DNA from: Leguminivora glycinivorella
Taxonomy: Eukaryota; Arthropoda; Insecta; Lepidoptera; Tortricidae
DNA: 64,000 nt
Direction: 5' to 3'
Assembly (NCBI RefSeq): GCF_023078275.1
Contig: NC_062983.1
Span: 14,191,001-14,255,000 of the forward strand
Program-made: the position numbers and the translations under genes
Notes under the pieces: generated by a model
The model's input: the letters and a program-made list of their open reading frames with translations, nothing else
What the model was told of the DNA's origin: nothing
Databases searched by the model: none
Part shown: positions 36,476-45,560 of the stretch, one piece after another
Layout: each line of letters starts with the position of its first letter
Position numbering within the stretch: the first letter of the stretch is position 1

Positions 36476-36906
36476 CATTTAGTGTATGTTTCTTTCATAT
36501 ATTTGATCGCCAGTGTCCGAGGTTTGCCATGAGCATAGAGAAAAAATAAGCTCGCGCACGCCAAAGAAATTTTATGTGTACATTGTATTGTCTATGTAAG
36601 GAGATGTCGCTCTAGAAGTTAAATTATTACTACATGACCCGTATACTATACAACTAAATTTCAATTAGCCCTATAGGGCTAACCCTATAGGGTTGCCAAA
36701 AAAGGACGCCTGTGATACGGTCTGTTGGTTGACGCATCCGGCGTGGCCCGTACCCGTACTACTAAGTATCCCATCCCAGACCGCCTGTCACAACACACAC
36801 TCACTAGGTACCTACTCTACACCAAAAAGATGAACTATGAGACATGTCCATTTCAGTACAATATAAAATAGTAATTTATAACTATACATAATTTTTAAGA
36901 AAAAAA
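36476..36906. other. Non-coding intronic stretch
   Basis: 36490-36520 repeats the TTTCATATATTTGATCGCCA block seen at 9710. Otherwise nothing recognised. Confidence 0.45.
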
Positions 36907-37155
36907 AACCGTTGCCTTTCGGGTTCTGGTGAAAGCTACTTGCGAATGTTGGATTATGTAGAAATGTGTAGGTATTTTTAAAAAATGCTTTTAATGCTTT
37001 AATTATTAGATGGCAACACAAATGAATATACGTATAACGTTAAGGTTTGAGGAGTTTCCTCAATTCCTCATGAATCCGATTATATTATAAGAAATCGAAG
37101 CTTGACAAACTTTGACTTGAAAACTCAATATGCTTAACAAACATAACTAAATAAA

Positions 37156-37762
37156 TGTCACTGTTCTGAACTTAAATGCATGCTTTTCTTACAAAAATAC
37201 CAAAGTCACTATGAGTGTGCCGTTCAGATTTGAGGAGTTCGGTTCTGACCATCATCAGCAGTTCCACTGCACCAAATGTCACTGTTCTGGACGTGAGTGC
37301 ATGCTGTTCTTATAAAAATACCAAAGTCACTATAAGCGTGCCGTTCAGATTTGAGGAGTTCGGTTCTGACCATCATCAGCAGTTCCACTGTACCAAATGT
37401 CACTGTTCTAGACGTAAGTGCAAGTGAATGCTGTTCTTATAAAAATGGCAAAGTCACTATAAGCGTGCCGTTCAGATTTGAGGAGTTTGGTTCTGGCCAT
37501 CATGAGCAGTTCCACTGCACCAAATGTCACTGTTCTGGACGAAAGTGCATGCTGTTCTTATAAAAATACCAAAGTCACTATAAGCGTGCCGTTCAGATTT
37601 GAGGAGTTCGGTTCTGACCATCATCAGCAATCCCACTGCACCAAATGTCACTATTCTGGACGAAAGTGCATGCTGTTCTTATAAAAATACCAAAGTCACT
37701 ATAAGCGTGCCGTTCAGATTTGAAGAGTTTGGTTCTGGCCATCATCAGCAGTTCCACTGCAC

Positions 37763-37800
<38 letters not shown>

Positions 37801-38620
37801 AAATAGGCAGCAAACGAGCAGACGAGCCGCCTGATGGTAAGCAGTCATCGCCGCCCATGGACATAAGCAACATCATGGGAGCCACTTATGCGTTGCCGAC
37901 CTTTGAGAACCCTAAATACCTGCTTCTTGAAGAACCCCATGTCATAGCGCAAGGGAAACACCTCAGAAGGTAGCTCATTCCACAACTTGCACGTTCTAGG
38001 CAAAAACGAGCGGGAGGCCCGTTTGTTCTTGGTTTGCCACGTGTCGAGAAAGTGAGGATGAACTTTGTTTCTTTGGCGGGAGGTGCGGTGATAAAAGCGC
38101 GACGGTGGCACCAAGTCAAAGAGTTCATCAGAACATTCCCGTTGTACAGACGGTAGAACAAGCACAGAGAGCCAACATCTCTCCGAAGGCTAAGAGGATC
38201 TAAACCGGCTGTGAGATCGGGATCGCCAACAATACGAATTGCCCGACGTTGGATAGAGTCAAGTGGAAGAAGTTGGTATTTCGGTGCTCCAGACCAGAGA
38301 TGAGAACAGTACTCCATATGCGGTCAACAGTACTCCAAATGTCACTGTTCTGGACGAAAGTGCATGCTGTTCTTATAAAAATACCAAAGTCACTATAAGC
38401 GTCTCGTTCAGATTTGAGGAGTTCGGTTCTGACCATCATCAGCAGTTCCACTGCACCAAATGTCACTGTTCTGGACGAAAGTGCATGCTGTTCTTATAAA
38501 AATACCAAAGTCACTATAAGCGTGCCGTTCAGATTTGAAGAGTTCCGTTCTGGCCATCATCAGCAGTTCCACTGCACCAAATGTCACTGTTCCGTACCTA
38601 AATGCATGCTGTTCCTTTAA
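37156..38620 (+). repeat. 121-bp minisatellite array (with LINE inside)
   Basis: TGTCACTGTTCTGGAC-type starts lie at 37156, 37278, 37399, 37526 and 37647, and resume after the LINE near 38339. Spacing is 122, 121, 127 and 121 bases; the 127 reflects a small insertion in that unit. Each unit ends with CAGTTCCACTGCACCAAA. Confidence 0.9.
37767..38334 (-). pseudogene. 5'-truncated LINE (jockey/CR1-like) inserted in the minisatellite
   Basis: Minus-strand reading: the first frame begins at 38317 with MEYCSHLWSGAPKYQLLPLD, the C-terminal region of a LINE reverse transcriptase protein (MEYCSxLW, IQRRAIRI). After YRLYNG the reading moves to a second frame that continues ECSDELFDLVPPSRFYHRTS to near 37848, so there is a frameshift near 38130. 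A run of about 30 T (poly(A) on the minus strand) at 37768-37797 marks the 3' end. CCAAAT on both sides may be the target duplication. The long clean poly(A) suggests a fairly recent insertion. Confidence 0.85.
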
Positions 38621-38924
38621 AAACACAAAAATCACCATATGTATGCCTTTCAGATTCGAGGAGTTCCCTCGATTTCTCCAGGATCCCATCATCAGAACTG
38701 AGTTCTGAGAAAAATGGGACCAATCTGTATGCCTATACATTCAATCAAAAAAAATTTTTCAAAATCGGTCCAGTAACGACGGAGATATCGAGGAACAAAC
38801 ATAAAAAATAAAAAAAATAAAAAACATACAGACGACTTGAGAACCGTCCTCCTTGAAAGATATGAGGCGACGGTTAAAAATTGGTGAAGTGATTTTTATA
38901 CCAACGTTGAAACTGCTTTTTTCA

Positions 38925-39055
38925 GTACAGATGGTGTTTTTTTTACGCACTAGTGCGAGAAGTGGTTCATTATATGCCAGGTCGAAACTTCGGACTGCCA
39001 TCTGTACTGAAAAACGTCGTACGATACACGTGCGAAAAGGAAATTCGTAACTCGT
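38925..39055. repeat. Dispersed repeat family Y, copy 2
   Basis: Inverted relative to 25047. Contains TTTACGCACTAGTGCGAGAA, CAGGTCGAAACTTCGGA, CTGTACTGAAAAACGTCGTA and CACGTGCGAAAAGGAA. Lies just beyond the transposon's right end. Confidence 0.6.
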
Positions 39056-39769
39056 GTCGATTTAAAACACAGCACTTGTATCGTAATGTACTATTTTTTC
39101 AGGAAGCAGTAAGTAGATAAAGAGTAAGGAATTACAGTAAAACTTACGAATCGCTATAATAAAATGAATTTGGTTTTTGGTAGAATAATTAAATTCGTAA
39201 ATTGCGAAGAGGGCCTTCTTAAAAAAATAAATTATGATGCTATTACAAGATTTGCTAGTTTCTCTATAATCAATTGCATATAACCTACTACTAGAACTTC
39301 GTGCGTAATTTTGCACTTCATAGTAAGCTATAATTACCTGCGAACACTGTCTATACTCGTCCAAGGGTCCGGAAACCGACAATTATTCCTACCCACAATC
39401 CAGAAAGAAACCAGCCAGAGAAACGCTCACTTATTAGGAATACCGGCCCCGACTAGTTTTCTAACAAGACATCTTTACATAAACATACAACTTTCTTTGA
39501 TTTTCCTGTCGTTTGTTATACCAAGATCAAGGTTTGGACAGGAAACTGGTTGAAACTATACATAGTTGCCTAGTATAGCAGTGTGCCACTTATTCCTGAG
39601 CCGCGAGAAACTAGTTAGAGTCTAGAGTCTTCGGAAAAGATATAATGTTCTGTTAAAAAGTTTTCCAAAATCTTATGTCTTGATGAGATGCCTAATGCCA
39701 ATGTCCTAAACTATTCTATTATTGTCCGCTGCTGTGGTGTATACTAGTATTACTAGCCTACACATTGGA
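39056..39769. other. Non-coding intronic stretch
   Basis: No gene or shared repeat recognised; the 106-codon minus-strand frame at 39382-39062 has no known domain. Confidence 0.45.
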
Positions 39770-40064
39770 GGAAGTGCCGGTGACCTCTCAAGGCCTCCTC
39801 CAGGCCTTCAACCTCCTGGTACATGATACAATATTCACCAAGTCCAGGCGTAGACTAAAAGACACGTGCTTGCGTGGCAGCGGCGTCAGCGCTGGAGGCC
39901 CCTCGTAGGCCTCCTCCATGTCTCACCCCCACGCCGGGTACATGTTACAATACTCACCAGATCCAGGCGCAGACGGAAGGAGATGTATGTGCTTGGTGCT
40001 TGCGCCAGTGCCGGTGGCCTCTGAAGGCCTCCTACAATCCTTCACCCAATGGTTCATGATACAA
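39770..40064 (-). pseudogene. Tandem partial copies of exon 40207-40072 with splice donors
   Basis: Two further copies of the exon's 3' part, each ending in donor-like sequence, plus a third fragment, follow the real exon at steps of 114 and 119 bases (copy ends at 39958 and 39839). The copy ending at 39839 is open in the exon's frame: it encodes EEAYEGPPALTPLPRKHVSF then SLRLDL, against EEAAFYEGPPALAPPPRKHV in the exon, and its last 11 codons differ only at synonymous sites (four changes). The copy ending at 39958 keeps SF.LRLDL but differs at many residues. Donors read GTGAGT and GTGAAT. No good acceptor precedes either copy, and reading through from exon A meets TGA at once. Confidence 0.65.
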
Positions 40065-40071
40065 TACTCAC

Positions 40072-40207
40072 CAGGTCCAGGCGAAGACTAAATGATACGT
40101 GCTTGCGTGGCGGCGGCGCCAGCGCCGGCGGCCCCTCGTAGAAGGCGGCCTCCTCGAGGCCATAGTCGGCCTCACCGTCCCCCCACTCCAGCTTCATCGT
40201 GCTGGGA
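40072..40207 (-). CDS. Internal exon of a minus-strand gene, possibly ETS factor pointed
   Basis: On the minus strand TTTGTCCACAG precedes 40207 and GTGAGT follows 40072. The 136-bp exon begins with the last base of a split codon and ends on a full codon, so it joins in phase to 24586. It encodes PSTMKLEWGDGEADYGLEEA, then FYEGPPALAPPP, then RKHVSFSLRLDL. KHVSF fits the RVxF-type docking consensus for protein phosphatase 1, though such short motifs occur by chance. The internal Met could start a shorter isoform. GC content is far above the flanks and the third positions are GC-rich, supporting a real exon. Gene identity is tentative (see 24466). Confidence 0.65.
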
Positions 40208-40749
40208 CTGTGGACAAACAAATACATACTGTAAGGACTAGAAACTATAAGTTATGTTGAGTCTAAATCTAACATGAAATGAGACTAGAGATTTTTTAAC
40301 AGTAACTAAATCTTTGAAACTTTGAATCCTTATGGAAGTGTCAAGTGACTCAAACACACTTATTCAAGTATTTACACACAACACAATGTTCTACTTCAAC
40401 ACTTAATGATTGTCACCTAAATCTAGATAATTTGTGATGTGCTGATTTTTTCTTACTTTTATGTGTTTATTTTTTATGCTTTTATGTATTTTTAGTTACT
40501 CAGTGCTTGGGTTTTTATTTTACTGTCATATTGTGTAACGTATTTCAAATAAAATAAAAGTAAAATTATTGATTAATTAGTTAGACTTAGAAAACAGCAA
40601 TATAACCTTGATACGATAACAAAAGATTGCTAAACTGGCACCTTTATATTAACACCTGCGCATAACTGTAAACAAATATAGACGTATATGTGCCAATTAA
40701 GCATAAATACCTCTCCTATAACACACAATTTTATGCTAATCGTGAATAA
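40208..40749. other. Non-coding stretch
   Basis: Intron upstream of the minus-strand exon; AT-rich; no exon ending in the required phase was found here. Confidence 0.45.
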
Positions 40750-40998
40750 TCCATACTCATATTATAAATGGGAAAGTGTGTGTGTCTGTTTGTTAATTGT
40801 TTGCGTTTTTCACGGCAAAACGGAGCGACGAATTAACGTGATTTTTTAAGTGGAGATAGTTGAAGGGATAGAGTGACCTAGGCTACTTTTTGTACCTGTC
40901 TAGCCCCCACTACCCTAAAAAGGGGTGTGTAAGTTTGTATATTGGAGCATTCCGCAATTTTCGAATTTAACGCGAGCGAAGCCGCGGGCAAAAACTAG
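40750..40998 (+). mobile_element. Helitron-like or MINE-type non-autonomous element
   Basis: Begins near ATATTATAAATGGGAAAGTG with a GTGTGTGTCTGTTTGTTA tract and ends CGCGAGCGAAGCCGCGGGCA followed by AAAAACTAGT. The CGCGAGCGAAGCCGCG hairpin just before CTAG-T is the structure expected at a Helitron 3' end. I know this 3' end to be very common in Lepidoptera. A middle fragment (GTGATTTTTTAAGTGGAGAT) recurs at 47669. Confidence 0.65.
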
Positions 40999-41374
40999 TA
41001 CATATCTAGATATAGTATCGCATAAACATCACACCAGTATCATTCGATTAGATCATTCATTCACATCACCGATCACATTCAACGACCTTATATCATTCAC
41101 GTAAGGACTGAAATGGTCATTTGTGGCTTCGTTGTCACAATAGTTAATTCATTGATAGTACTATGTTGTCGTTACTCATCCGCCGTAACTCGGAAAGGAG
41201 AATTTATTGATTCAACTGTTACTGGTAAGTCTTATGTGACTAATTTGACGTCAGTTTTTTTCTTTCCCTGTATAATATAATAGGGTTTTCGTAGAAAATA
41301 CTGCATGTCTTGTTGGGGGAGATAATTCTATGATTTTATGATGACAGTCGTTTCTGTAGATATATGTAGGTATT
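40999..41374. other. Non-coding stretch before the LTR element
   Basis: No gene recognised; ends with GTATT (41370-41374), the left target duplication of the LTR element. Confidence 0.5.
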
Positions 41375-41537
41375 TGTGAGAAACGGAACTCTTCTCTTGG
41401 GTCTATGGTTCTAGACTTTCCAGAACGATGTCAAACTGTCATCGAACGCAATTGTTTTTTATACACAGTTGTCATGAAACTCGCATAAATTGAATAAATA
41501 TAGTTTATTAATTAATTACTAGTTTCAATATATAACA
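41375..41537 (+). repeat. 5' LTR
   Basis: Starts TGTGAGAAACGGAACTCTTC and ends TTTCAATATATAACA, with a TG..CA border. AATAAA occurs near the end (TTGAATAAATATAG), as a poly(A) signal would. Confidence 0.9.
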
Positions 41538-41682
41538 TTGGCGACGAGTATTTAGTGTGCAAATGAACCAGTGAAATAAAAGTATAAAAGTAAAATTATC
41601 AGTGTAATAAAGTGTTAGTGTTAATTTGGCAATAATGGCGGACGACACATGAAGACTATTAAAATCTCATCGCAAGAATTTG

Positions 41683-42163
41683 ATGTCAGATTCCGATTAT
41701 CTAGACGCAGAGCTAATGGGTACTGAACCTCCTGAGGAAATCCGCAATAGAATACAACAAGTAAAAAACGGAAATATAAGTTTCATCTATAAATGTAAGA
41801 AAAACGAATTGATTGAAATTTTAGTGGATGAGAGGTTAGACTTCAGTGAAGACTCTACAGTGGATCAATTACGGAAATTATTGAGTGATCACTTCAAAAA
41901 TAAAGGAAAAAAACAACAAAAAGTGCATACCTTAACAATGACCGCGTTAGGCGAATTAAAACCATTTGACGGAGAAAAGTGGGAGGTGTTTGAGCAACAG
42001 TTCGAATGTTTTATCTTAGTTAATGATATAACTGAAAAAAAAAGTGCCTTTATTAATTACCAAATTAACGGCCAAAGTGTTCGAAACACTGACTTATTTA
42101 TGTTCACCAAAACAACCAAAGGATTTAACTTATAAAGAACTAGTAAAGAGACTTCAAGACAAA
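41683..42163 (+). pseudogene. Gag remnant with a frameshift in an A run
   Basis: Starts at an ATG (MSDSDYLDAELMGTEPPEEI). About 117 codons in, a run of nine A (near 42037-42045) moves the reading by one base; the gag-like sequence (PLLITKLTAKVFETL, then LTYKELVKRLQDKY) carries on in the second frame. The text ELKPFDGEKWEVFEQQFECF and LTYKELVKRLQDKY is typical of insect Ty3/gypsy Gag. It stops abruptly near 42163, where integrase sequence begins: the edge of the internal deletion. No zinc-knuckle (CxxCxxxxHxxxxC) remains. Confidence 0.75.
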
Positions 42164-42164
42164 T

Positions 42165-43706
42165 ATGTCAAGACTTTATCAACAACACTGGAAAGAGCCG
42201 AATTTCGGAAAAGAAATCGCACGCTCATATTTTTGGTGGCCGAACCTTGACTCAGAAATAGAAAACATTCCCAAAAAATGTATAACTTATTTGCAAAATA
42301 GTAAAACGCCTTCGAAAACACAGAAACCGTGGCCTGTTCCCCCTTCAGTGTGGTACAGAATTCATGCTGATTTCCTGGGCCCATTTTATAATAAAATGTT
42401 TCTGGTCATAGTAAAGTAAAATCCATAATCCTACGGACCAAATTGACAAGTAAGTGTGAACGAATGTTGCCACAGTTTGGCCAGTGTCGTTCTTATCGAT
42501 ATTAAAATTATTATTACATCGTAGATTTAAGGTGCACCCAGACGGGACAATGAAATTGGCAATTTGATCGGCTAATCAATATACCATTTTTTTCTGTGAT
42601 TTCGACAGATCAAAAGGTCTGTAGACCGCTAATTAGAGATATTTTTTTTATTTCGAAGCAGCAATAATATTATTCGAAAATTATATAGATATTTATGATA
42701 TACTTGCCATAGCGTGACAGATAATTTATTATTGTCGGATATGGTATTTTATTTTTTACCTACAGGCTCGGAAACCTTTTTATGTTTTAAAACTAGTGGG
42801 TAAAAATGCATGGTATCCATCCACTACCTCGAAGATACATAGAAGAAACCAAAATGTGTACCTCTTATTTGAAACTAATATATTTATTCTTGATTTAAAC
42901 TTGTCTGTTGTATGTACTTTACAATTTGTCGATATATTGTTATCGACATATACTCTTCCCTATTTTAATTTTGCTGTTCCTGGTATCATTTTACCTGTCA
43001 GTCATTTGTCAATTTAGTCCGTAGGATTATGAATTTTACTTTAGACAGTTATTCTAAATGGCCAGAGATATATGAAATGACTAATATTACTAGCTCTCGT
43101 ACAATAGAGGTATTTGAAAGTGTATTTTCTCGTTTTGGATATCCAGTTCATTTGGTGACAGACAATGGTCCTACATTCACCAGTCAGAATTTTAAAGACT
43201 TTTGTAGTAATGGCAACATTAAGCATACATTTTCACCGCCGTATCATCCAGCGACGAACGGTGCAGCTGAACGATTTGTGGAAACTTTTAAGTCCGCTAT
43301 TACTAAAATTAAAGAGAGTGGACTAGATTTACGATCTTCTATCAATCTGTTTATGTTTGACTATAGAAGTACACCACAACGCACTACAGGAATATCACCT
43401 GCTCGCCTAATGTTAAACCGAGAAGTAAGAAATAGATTTAGTTTATTGCGCCCTCCTCCTCTGTCAGAAGTGGTGCAGGAGAGAGTGGAAAAAAGGGACC
43501 AAGGGAGAAGGGATATCAGCTTTGTAATAGGTCAGAAAGTAATGGTTAAAGACTACAGGAAGGACAGCAGGCCGTGGGTTCAAGGGCTTGTTATAGAGGA
43601 GTCAATACCAGGAACTACCTATGTGGTAGATGTAGAAGGGTTTAAGTGGAAACGTCACATAAATCAGATGTTAAGCTGTTCTAATGAGTTAGAAGATTTA
43701 TGTTAG
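42165..43706 (+). pseudogene. Integrase remnant split by a 628-bp insertion
   Basis: First part (42165-42413): end of the zinc-binding module (SYFWWPNLDSEIE) and the start of the catalytic core, including the first acidic residue in HADFLGP. Then an inserted element. Second part (43044-43706): SYSKWPEIYEM, second catalytic Asp in TDNGPTF, the Glu in NGAAERFVE, and a C-terminal domain with FVIGQKVMVKDYR, ending in TAG at 43704-43706. In the zinc module the usual cysteine pair is degraded (one Cys visible). Frames on both sides of the insertion are the same, and removing the insert plus one TA leaves the frame unbroken at that point. Confidence 0.85.
42414..43041. mobile_element. TA-flanked 628-bp non-autonomous element inside integrase
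   Basis: Terminal inverted repeats of about 24 bp (AAGTAAAATCCATAATCCTA left; AAGTAAAATTCATAATCCTA from the right). TA duplicated at 42412-42413 and 43042-43043. The interrupted integrase frame shows the exact empty site. No transposase frame (short frames only). A Tc1/mariner-type non-autonomous element is the best guess from the TA target. Confidence 0.9.
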
Positions 43707-43775
43707 TTTAGTTTGAGTAGGAGGAATTGTTAATTTGGTTTAACTAGTTAATTTACTAAAATAAGTGGAGGAGAG

Positions 43776-43938
43776 TGTGAGAAACGGAACTCTTCTCTTG
43801 GGTCTATGGTTCTAGACTTTCCAGAACGATGTCAAACTGTCATCGAACGCAATTGTTTTTTATACACAGTTGTCATGAAACTCGCATAAATTGAATAAAT
43901 ATAGTTTATAAATTAATTACTAGTTTCAATATATAACA
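43776..43938 (+). repeat. 3' LTR
   Basis: Same length as the 5' LTR; the only difference I find is TTTATAAATTAA here against TTTATTAATTAA there. Confidence 0.9.
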
Positions 43939-44119
43939 GTATTTATGTAACAAAGTTATTTCAATCACTTAATAATACGAAGGTATTCGGTTTCAGAAAG
44001 CCTGTGAGATATTGAAAACTGTGTGTTAAATTTTTTATATCTAGAAAATTACAAAATATCCGAGTATCGATATAACACATGTAGGTGTGGCGAGTATACC
44101 TAGATTCCGTAATAGTACT

Positions 44120-45560
44120 AGAGCCCACGACCAAAACCATGTCTCATAGCAATACGGCAAAAACCCTATAAAATCGTTAGATTGTATGATTCTGAACCCG
44201 ACTAGGTGTGTAGTGTGTAGTAACGGTCGAAAGTGTAGCAACTGCGTGGGAGGCCATTTCTGCTGTGTCAAAAAAAAAAGGCAGTCGGTATTATAGCAAT
44301 ACGTCTGATAGTGAAAATGTACATAGATTTTATAATTGTATTACGAAAAAGTTTGTTTTCAGACATTTTGCGCGTAGCACATAGCCTGAGCGCATTTTTG
44401 AAAATGTCAACAAATTTAGCCGACCTGTATCATAGCAATACGGATATATTTTTTTTTAACTTTTCGTATTGCTGCCATGATTACCAAAAACCTGTTTTCA
44501 GACACTTTAAGTGTAGCATATACTCCCATGGATGGTATGAAGACGAGGGACGATTTCAGTTTTCGTGGTTCTCTGGCAACCAACTACCTGAGTTGAGCAA
44601 CGTTATTTTGGACGACAAATCATCATCCACAACAGGTACAGTTTACATGGCTTTTCATAAATAAGTTCGTGATTTTTACTAACGATGTTTATTTTACAGA
44701 AGAGGACGTTGAAGATCTCCCGAGCACGTCGAGAGTGATTTCGAAGACGACGATTCCGAATACGACAGAGATTGAATACGAGAATATTTTGTAACTTTGA
44801 ATAAACCGTTTTTTTTCCAACTTCATCCCAGTTTCCTTTTGTGCGATTTATTTCAGTCCTTCAACTTCAATGTTACGGTTTCGGGTAAATTCTTTGTTAA
44901 TTATCATCTAATAAATTCAGGGTCGCAACGTATTCATTGGTTTGTAACAGAGAATTCAAGATGCCTCAATACGATTTTTAAATGATATCTGAGTATCGAA
45001 AAGTTGTCTGATAGAGAAGGTGCTACACTTAATTTGTCTGATATAAATTTTTTGCACATGTGGACAACTTATTTTATCATGTCCAACAATTTTCAGACAT
45101 ATTGCTATGATATGATACCGATCGGTAAAATTTGTTAACATTTTCAAAACGGTCTCAAAATTTAATGCGTTCACATTTCCGTCTGAAAATTGTTTTGTTC
45201 GCATCAAATAACCAAAATTTACTAATAAAAAAGATTTTCAGACGTATTGCTATGAGACATTTTTTTTGTCTCATTTTTAATTTTTTTAAGTGATTTTACG
45301 GGTTTGCGCTACACCACTAACGTCTGAAAAATATGTTTCCGGTATCTCAGAACTATCATTCAACTACAGTCTGCAAATCAGACATATTGCTATGATGCAG
45401 TTCGGTAAAATTCTTTGACAATTTTGAAAATTCGGTCAGATCAAACGCTACGCGGAAAATGTCTGATATTGGTATTTTCGAGTTCAGGATAATCGTATCT
45501 ATCGATTTGATGCGGTTTTAGCTGTATTGCTATGAGACAAAAATTTTGGTCGTGGGCTCT
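44120..45560. mobile_element. 1.44-kb TIR transposon with eight internal repeat sites
   Basis: Ends AGAGCCCACGACCAAAA on both sides (inverted), with related sequence continuing about 85 bp inward (TCATAGCAATAC, AAATCG(T/A)TAGAT). The 12-mer TCATAGCAATAC or its complement GTATTGCTATGA, exact or with one or two changes, occurs near 44145, 44292, 44430, 44470, 45103, 45243, 45384 and 45524, often beside CAGAC or GTCTGA. Such spaced sites resemble transposase-binding repeats. Target duplication unclear. Confidence 0.75.
44479..44794 (+). pseudogene. Coding-looking remnant inside the TIR element
   Basis: Within the 117-codon frame 44311-44664, the part DYQKPVFRHFKCSIYSHGWY and GRFQFSWFSGNQLPELSNVI looks protein-like. 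A GT at 44636 and an ACAG acceptor ending at 44699 are phase-compatible and would add EEDVEDLPSTSRVISKTTIP and an end EYENIL before TAA at 44792. Acidic C-terminus. I do not recognise the family; it could be a remnant of the element's own transposase gene or captured host sequence. Confidence 0.4.

Larger units (their letters stand above)
36907..38875 (+). mobile_element. TIR transposon with 121-bp minisatellite, copy 1, hit by a LINE
   Basis: Left end AACCGTTGCCTTTCGGGTTC and right end GAGGCGACGGTT give short inverted termini (AACCGTCGCC). Inside are a unique left flank to about 37150, a minisatellite of about 121-122-bp units (37156-37766 and 38335-38620), and a unique right flank (AATCGGTCCAGTAACGACGG, ACATACAGACGACTTGAGAA). 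The same layout, in reverse, is at 54911-55945. The minisatellite stays open in more than one frame, giving repeated peptides such as FRFEEFGSDHHQQFHCTKC, but units are not multiples of three and have no start or splice context, so I do not call a protein. Confidence 0.8.
24587..40071 (-). other. Long intron between the two minus-strand exons
   Basis: Bounded by a GTGAGT donor at 40071-40066 and a TTTCTTCAG acceptor ending at 24587. At 15.5 kb it is largely filled by repeats: a MITE, the 199-bp array, LINE remnants, SINEs and the minisatellite transposon. An extra exon inside cannot be excluded, but I saw no second conserved coding block with good splice sites apart from the duplicated exon ends at 39770-40064. 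Confidence 0.55.
41375..43938 (+). mobile_element. Ty3/gypsy-type LTR retrotransposon, internally deleted
   Basis: Two 163-bp LTRs differing at one base by eye, GTATT duplicated outside (41370-41374, 43939-43943), primer site TGGCGACGAG just after the left LTR and purine tract AAGTGGAGGAGAG just before the right one. The primer site fits the 3' end of a serine tRNA ending CTCGTCGCCA (from memory). Gag is followed directly by integrase; protease, reverse transcriptase and RNase H are missing. No env-like frame. Near-identical LTRs mean a recent insertion, so this was probably a copy of an already deleted element moved by proteins from a full-length relative. Confidence 0.9.

Noticed and set aside
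37215..38620. Repeated 60-125-codon frames with CxxC-like peptides (HCTKCHCSGRKC) suggesting a zinc-binding protein
   Set aside because: They are translations of a 121-122-bp minisatellite in several frames; unit length is not a multiple of three, and the same family is inverted at 54911-55945.
41634..41652. Upstream ATG (ATGGCGGACGACACATGA) as Gag start
   Set aside because: Stops after five codons; the long frame starts at 41683.
42796..43017. 73-codon frame between the two integrase pieces
   Set aside because: It lies wholly in the inserted 628-bp TA element and resembles no transposase.
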